Origin: JBGSUZ01 sp964404895
Lineage (GTDB): Bacteria; Bacillota; Clostridia; Peptostreptococcales; Acidaminobacteraceae
Direction of reading: 5' to 3'
Assembly (NCBI GenBank): GCA_964404895.1
Contig: CAYOLV010000001.1
Coordinates: forward strand, 248,001 to 312,000
Length of the DNA stretch: 64,000 nucleotides
Below are positions 60,778 to 64,000 of the stretch, piece by piece. Below the pieces are notes generated by a model. It was not told the origin of the DNA, made no database searches, and saw only the letters and a list, made by a program, of their open reading frames with translations. The stretch's first letter is position 1; each line of letters starts with the position of its first letter. The position numbers and the translations under genes were made by a program.

Positions 60778-62736
60778 ATGAGAATTGCTTTAGCGGGAAA
60801 CCCCAATTCGGGGAAGACAACTTTGTTCAATGCCATAACGGGCAAAACAGAGTATGTAGGGAACTGGCCTGGGGTTACCATTGAAAAGAAAGAGGCAAAC
60901 CTTAAGCGGCAATTTAGAAAATGGTTGCCAGAAGGCAGAATTATTGACTTGCCCGGTGCCTATTCTATAGCCCCATATACCAGTGAGGAGGCTATCACCA
61001 GAGACTTTATCACTGGGGAAAATGTGGATGTGATCATTAACATCATAGATGCCAGCAACTTAGAAAGAAGCTTGTTCTTTACAACACAACTCCTTTCCCT
61101 AGGCATTCCTGTGGTTATTGCCCTCAATAAACAGGACATGGTCAGACGCCACGGCAATCAGATTGATGTTAACGGGTTATCTAAAGCATTGCAATGTGAA
61201 GTAGTTGAGACCATAGCTAATGAAGGGGAAGGGCTTCGAAGCCTTATTCAGAAAGTTGCAGAAATTGGTGGGAAGAGAAAAACCCAAAAGGCACCAGCCT
61301 TTGAAGGTATAGGCACTGAAACAGAAGACAGTTACAGACAGACTTACATTAAAGAATTGATGGATCTTTACTTAAAAAAGGGCAGGGATTCAAGCCAAAC
61401 TCATTTTAGCGATAAAATTGATCGAGTGGTTGCCAATGGCATATTGGGTATTCCTATATTTGCAGTGGTCATGTGGCTGGTGTACACCTTCTCTATTGAA
61501 GGTCTTGGCGGCTACTTATCGGGCTATTTAAACGATACTGTCTTTGGTGAAATTGTACCAAATGCAGCAAATGGCTTTTTTGAAAGCCTTGGCGTAAACC
61601 CTCTGCTTCAAGCCTTGATAGTAGATGGCGCCATTGGCGGCGTAGGGGCTGTTATGGGCTTCTTGCCTTTGATTATGGTTCTGTTCTTCTGTCTGAGCCT
61701 ATTGGAAGACAGCGGCTACATGGCTAGGGTGGCTGTGGTCATGGACAGATACCTTAAAAAAGTAGGTCTTTCGGGAAAATCGATTATCCCTATGATTGTA
61801 GGCTCAGGTTGTTCAATTCCTGGGGTTATGGCAACCCGTACCATTGAAGATGAAAATGAGCGCCGTGTGGCGATTATGCTCACGCCTTTTGTACCTTGCG
61901 GTGCTAAATTGCCGATCATTGCCCTATTTACGGCGGTATTTTTCCCAGAAGCGGCTTGGGTAGCGGCAAGTATGTATCTCTTAGCTTTTGCCATGATTGC
62001 TATTGGGGGTCTTATTCTTCAAAAAATATTCGTATGGGAAAACACGTCCAACTTTATTATGGAGCTTCCTGAATACAAGCTGCCAAGTTTAACCCATGCG
62101 TTCAGACAAATGTTCAAGCAGGCGAAAGCCTTTATTATTAAAGCTTCAACGATTATTTTGGTGATGAACACCTTGGTTTGGTTTATGCAAACCTATACAT
62201 GGGGTTTACAAGTTGCAGAAGACCAAAGTTTAAGTATTTTAGCTTCTGTAGGGGGCTGGATTGCACCTATCCTTATTCCCCTTGGTTTTGTAGGCTGGCA
62301 ATTAGCGGCGGCGGCGGTAACGGGCTTTATTGCAAAGGAAAATGTCGTTTCAACCTTTGCCATTATCCTCTTAGCGGCTTCAGACGAAGCTCTTCACGCT
62401 CCTGGCGGTGTTTTGACACAACTCTTTAACCCTGTGACAGGCTACGCATTCTTAGTGTTCAACTTATTTACACCACCTTGCTTTGCCGCTATGGGCGCTA
62501 TGCGTGCGGAAATGAAAAATGGAAAATGGATGAAGCGAGCCCTTGCCTTCCAGTTTAGTGTGGGCTATTTGTTAGCCATGGCGATTACTCAAATTGGGAC
62601 TCTAGTCGTCTATGGAAAAACAGCGGTTGGTTTCGTTCCTGCCATTGTCATTACGGTCTGCTACGGTATTTTAATCACTTATTTAATCAAACGTGCGGAT
62701 AAAACTAGAAGTCGTTTACCTGTACTGGAAAGCTAG
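60778..62736 (+). CDS. feoB: Ferrous iron transport protein FeoB
   Basis: A 652-residue GTPase and membrane transporter importing Fe(II). The G domain has G1 GNPNSGKTT near 7, G2 NWPGVT near 30, G3 DLPGAYS near 57 and G4 NKQD near 118. About nine membrane helices follow from about 215, including the GSGCSIPG and CGAKLPIIALF segments with the conserved Cys residues. ACTGGAGGC precedes the ATG. The operon continues with a small Cys-rich protein 11 bases downstream. Confidence 0.97.
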   Translation: MRIALAGNPNSGKTTLFNAITGKTEYVGNWPGVTIEKKEANLKRQFRKWLPEGRIIDLPGAYSIAPYTSEEAITRDFITGENVDVIINIIDASNLERSLFFTTQLLSLGIPVVIALNKQDMVRRHGNQIDVNGLSKALQCEVVETIANEGEGLRSLIQKVAEIGGKRKTQKAPAFEGIGTETEDSYRQTYIKELMDLYLKKGRDSSQTHFSDKIDRVVANGILGIPIFAVVMWLVYTFSIEGLGGYLSGYLNDTVFGEIVPNAANGFFESLGVNPLLQALIVDGAIGGVGAVMGFLPLIMVLFFCLSLLEDSGYMARVAVVMDRYLKKVGLSGKSIIPMIVGSGCSIPGVMATRTIEDENERRVAIMLTPFVPCGAKLPIIALFTAVFFPEAAWVAASMYLLAFAMIAIGGLILQKIFVWENTSNFIMELPEYKLPSLTHAFRQMFKQAKAFIIKASTIILVMNTLVWFMQTYTWGLQVAEDQSLSILASVGGWIAPILIPLGFVGWQLAAAAVTGFIAKENVVSTFAIILLAASDEALHAPGGVLTQLFNPVTGYAFLVFNLFTPPCFAAMGAMRAEMKNGKWMKRALAFQFSVGYLLAMAITQIGTLVVYGKTAVGFVPAIVITVCYGILITYLIKRADKTRSRLPVLES

Positions 62737-62747
62737 GAGGTATTGAT

Positions 62748-62897
62748 ATGGCCAACATCATCATCGGATTGATCTTTTTTAGCATCATAGGATTTGCAGC
62801 TTATAAGTCCTTCATCAGCATGAAAAACAACAAGTGTCCCGGCTGTTCTGGGGGCTGCTCAGAGCAGTCTAAGACCTGTCAGATTAAGCTGAAATAA
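62748..62897 (+). CDS. FeoB-associated Cys-rich membrane protein
   Basis: A 49-residue protein: one membrane helix (about 3-19, IIIGLIFFSIIGFAAY) followed by CPGCSGGCSEQSKTC, i.e. four Cys at about 30, 33, 37 and 44. This is the FeoB-associated Cys-rich family (PF12669) that often follows feoB in Firmicutes. GCTAGGAGGTATTGAT provides a strong ribosome binding site. It may handle iron redox or assembly of the transporter. A strong terminator follows. Confidence 0.85.
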   Translation: MANIIIGLIFFSIIGFAAYKSFISMKNNKCPGCSGGCSEQSKTCQIKLK

Positions 62898-62929
62898 CTA
62901 AGGAAATAGAGATAAAATGATTTAGAACC

Positions 62930-62973
62930 TAAAAACAATCCTCTTATTTAGAAATTAGAGGGTTGTTTTTTTA
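62930..62973 (+). terminator. Terminator of the feo operon
   Basis: AAACAATCCTCT pairs with AGAGGGTTGTTT, with inner ATTT / AATT pairing, and ends in a run of T residues. Confidence 0.88.
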
Positions 62974-63067
62974 TTAAGCAGAATAAAGCCTTTTACCATA
63001 AGTTTTTTAAGAATATTTGGGTATAAAATCAAGATGTTTAAATGTAGCCAATAGTGAGGTGAAGGGC

Positions 63068-64000
63068 TTGAAAAAAAGGTTGATCTTGTGGAGCGTTTTA
63101 TTGACATTCCTTATGAGCGATATGGCGTTTGGAAATAATGATAATTACTTATTGAATCATATTTTTGAAAATCACGGGTCGATTATGATGATAATGGATC
63201 CGGAAACGGGTGATATTATAGATGTCAATGGAGCGGCAATTCAGTTCTATGGATATGAAATCAATGAAATCCGCCAAATGAGCATTGACCAAATTAATCT
63301 GCTTTCTCCTGAGGAAGTTAAAAAGGAACGGGTTTTGGCAGTTCAAGAAAAGCGGAACTATTTCGTTTTTAAGCATAGGCTTAAGAATGGAGAAATCAAA
63401 GATGTAGAAGTTTACTCTTACCCTATAGAAACGGCAGAAGGCAAGCAACTGCTATTCTCTATCATTCACGACATCACTCCTAGAATTGAGGCGGAAAGAC
63501 TAGCTAAAGTCAGTGAGTTGACAATCATCGGCTTATTGATTTTAGGAAGTTGTAGCTTGTTACTTCTCTTTATATCCACCAATCGAAGTAAAAAATTGAT
63601 TAATGAGAAGAATAATCAACTCAAGCGTCTCTTTGACAATATGCAGGAGGGTTTTGGACTACATGAAATTATCTGTGATGAGGCTGGCAACCCTGTTGAC
63701 TATAAATTCATCGATGTGAACAAGGCATTTGAACGAATTACAGGTTTTACGCTAAAAGAACTAAAAAATAAAACTGTGAATGAGGTACTGCCAGGCAGCG
63801 AAAAGTTTTGGATAAAAAAATACGGCAAAGTGGCATTGACAGGTGAACCTACAACTTTTACCAACTACGCTCGCCGGGTGGGGAAACATTTTTCAGTCAG
63901 CGTGTATAGTCCTGCGCCTAAACAATTTGCTACAGTTTTCACAGATATTTCAGAGCAAAAAAACATGGAAATGGCTTTAGAAAAAGAAAAGGCATTATTT
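63068..64000 (+). CDS. PAS-domain membrane sensor protein (3' truncated by the window)
   Basis: At least 311 residues, still open at the window edge. TTG start with AGGTGA 5 bases upstream; GTG at 63059 is an alternative. An N-terminal signal or helix (about 1-20), a PAS domain (about 25-135: MMIMDPETGDIIDVNGAAIQ and HDITPRIEAERL), a membrane helix (about 146-170) and a second PAS domain (about 188-300: FIDVNKAFERITGFT and VFTDISEQKNMEMAL) are seen. The PAS-then-linker ending suggests a kinase or GGDEF/HD-GYP output beyond the edge; which one cannot be told. Confidence 0.8.
   Translation, partial: MKKRLILWSVLLTFLMSDMAFGNNDNYLLNHIFENHGSIMMIMDPETGDIIDVNGAAIQFYGYEINEIRQMSIDQINLLSPEEVKKERVLAVQEKRNYFVFKHRLKNGEIKDVEVYSYPIETAEGKQLLFSIIHDITPRIEAERLAKVSELTIIGLLILGSCSLLLLFISTNRSKKLINEKNNQLKRLFDNMQEGFGLHEIICDEAGNPVDYKFIDVNKAFERITGFTLKELKNKTVNEVLPGSEKFWIKKYGKVALTGEPTTFTNYARRVGKHFSVSVYSPAPKQFATVFTDISEQKNMEMALEKEKALF

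Noticed and set aside
1..64000. Mobile elements, CRISPR arrays, tRNA and rRNA genes
   Set aside because: Looked for transposase motifs, regularly spaced repeats, CCA-ending cloverleaves and rRNA signatures; none seen, although short tRNA genes could be missed by eye.

Overview
The window reads as a chromosome segment of a low-GC Gram-positive anaerobe, most likely a member of the Clostridia. Supporting signs are AGGAGG-type ribosome binding sites, frequent GTG/TTG starts, a clostridial-type protein repertoire (an iron-sulfur flavoprotein, FeoA/FeoB with a small Cys-rich partner, DUF3795, DUF3788, DUF1304, ECF sigma factors), Sec-type secreted proteins, and no outer-membrane genes. The genus cannot be fixed from sequence reading alone. 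No rRNA, tRNA, CRISPR array, prophage or intact insertion sequence was seen.

Layout. 0.2-9 kb: a giant cyclic beta-1,2-glucan synthase. 9-13.8 kb: a VanY-like carboxypeptidase, then a two-gene unit joining a CarH-like cobalamin-binding photosensor module to a diguanylate cyclase, an iron-sulfur flavoprotein, a GGDEF gene remnant and an FlxA-like protein. 14-18.3 kb: an ECF sigma/anti-sigma pair, a membrane diguanylate cyclase, a class B1 metallo-beta-lactamase and a zinc phospholipase C-like protein. 18.4-22.7 kb: a secreted tannase-like esterase next to an OmpR-type two-component system, with the same direct-repeat motif in front of both units. 22.8-26 kb: a DUF3369 response regulator with a Cache histidine kinase. 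26-38.3 kb: a dense set of small stress or xenobiotic-type genes (DOPA dioxygenase, SRPBCC, WYL, GyrI-like, GNAT/YoaP, DUF3788, ECF sigma, DUF3795, TetR plus esterase, AraC-GyrI, a secreted repeat protein, an orphan kinase, MerR-GyrI). 38.5-45.2 kb: a HelD-like helicase, an alkaline phosphatase/YibE-F operon and oleate hydratase. 45.4-52 kb: an HD-GYP phosphodiesterase, a MarR/DUF1304/nitroreductase operon, a gnd-zwf-cyclase operon and a GyrI-like protein. 52-64 kb: a secreted beta-helix protein, a membrane diguanylate cyclase, RsmH, an MCP, a tRNA-dihydrouridine synthase, the feo locus and a truncated PAS sensor.

Themes. (1) Cyclic-di-GMP signalling is dense: three intact GGDEF proteins, one HD-GYP protein and one GGDEF remnant. 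(2) Small-molecule sensing is dense: four GyrI-like effector-binding proteins and many one-component regulators, several with readable operators (MerR 19-bp spacer dyad, TetR and MarR palindromes, Fur boxes, a shared GACCGGTCAAAC element). (3) Cell-envelope and secreted functions are common. The most promising candidate for a new system is the split cobalamin photosensor-diguanylate cyclase pair at 10140-12155. The tannase/two-component regulon with its shared operator is second.
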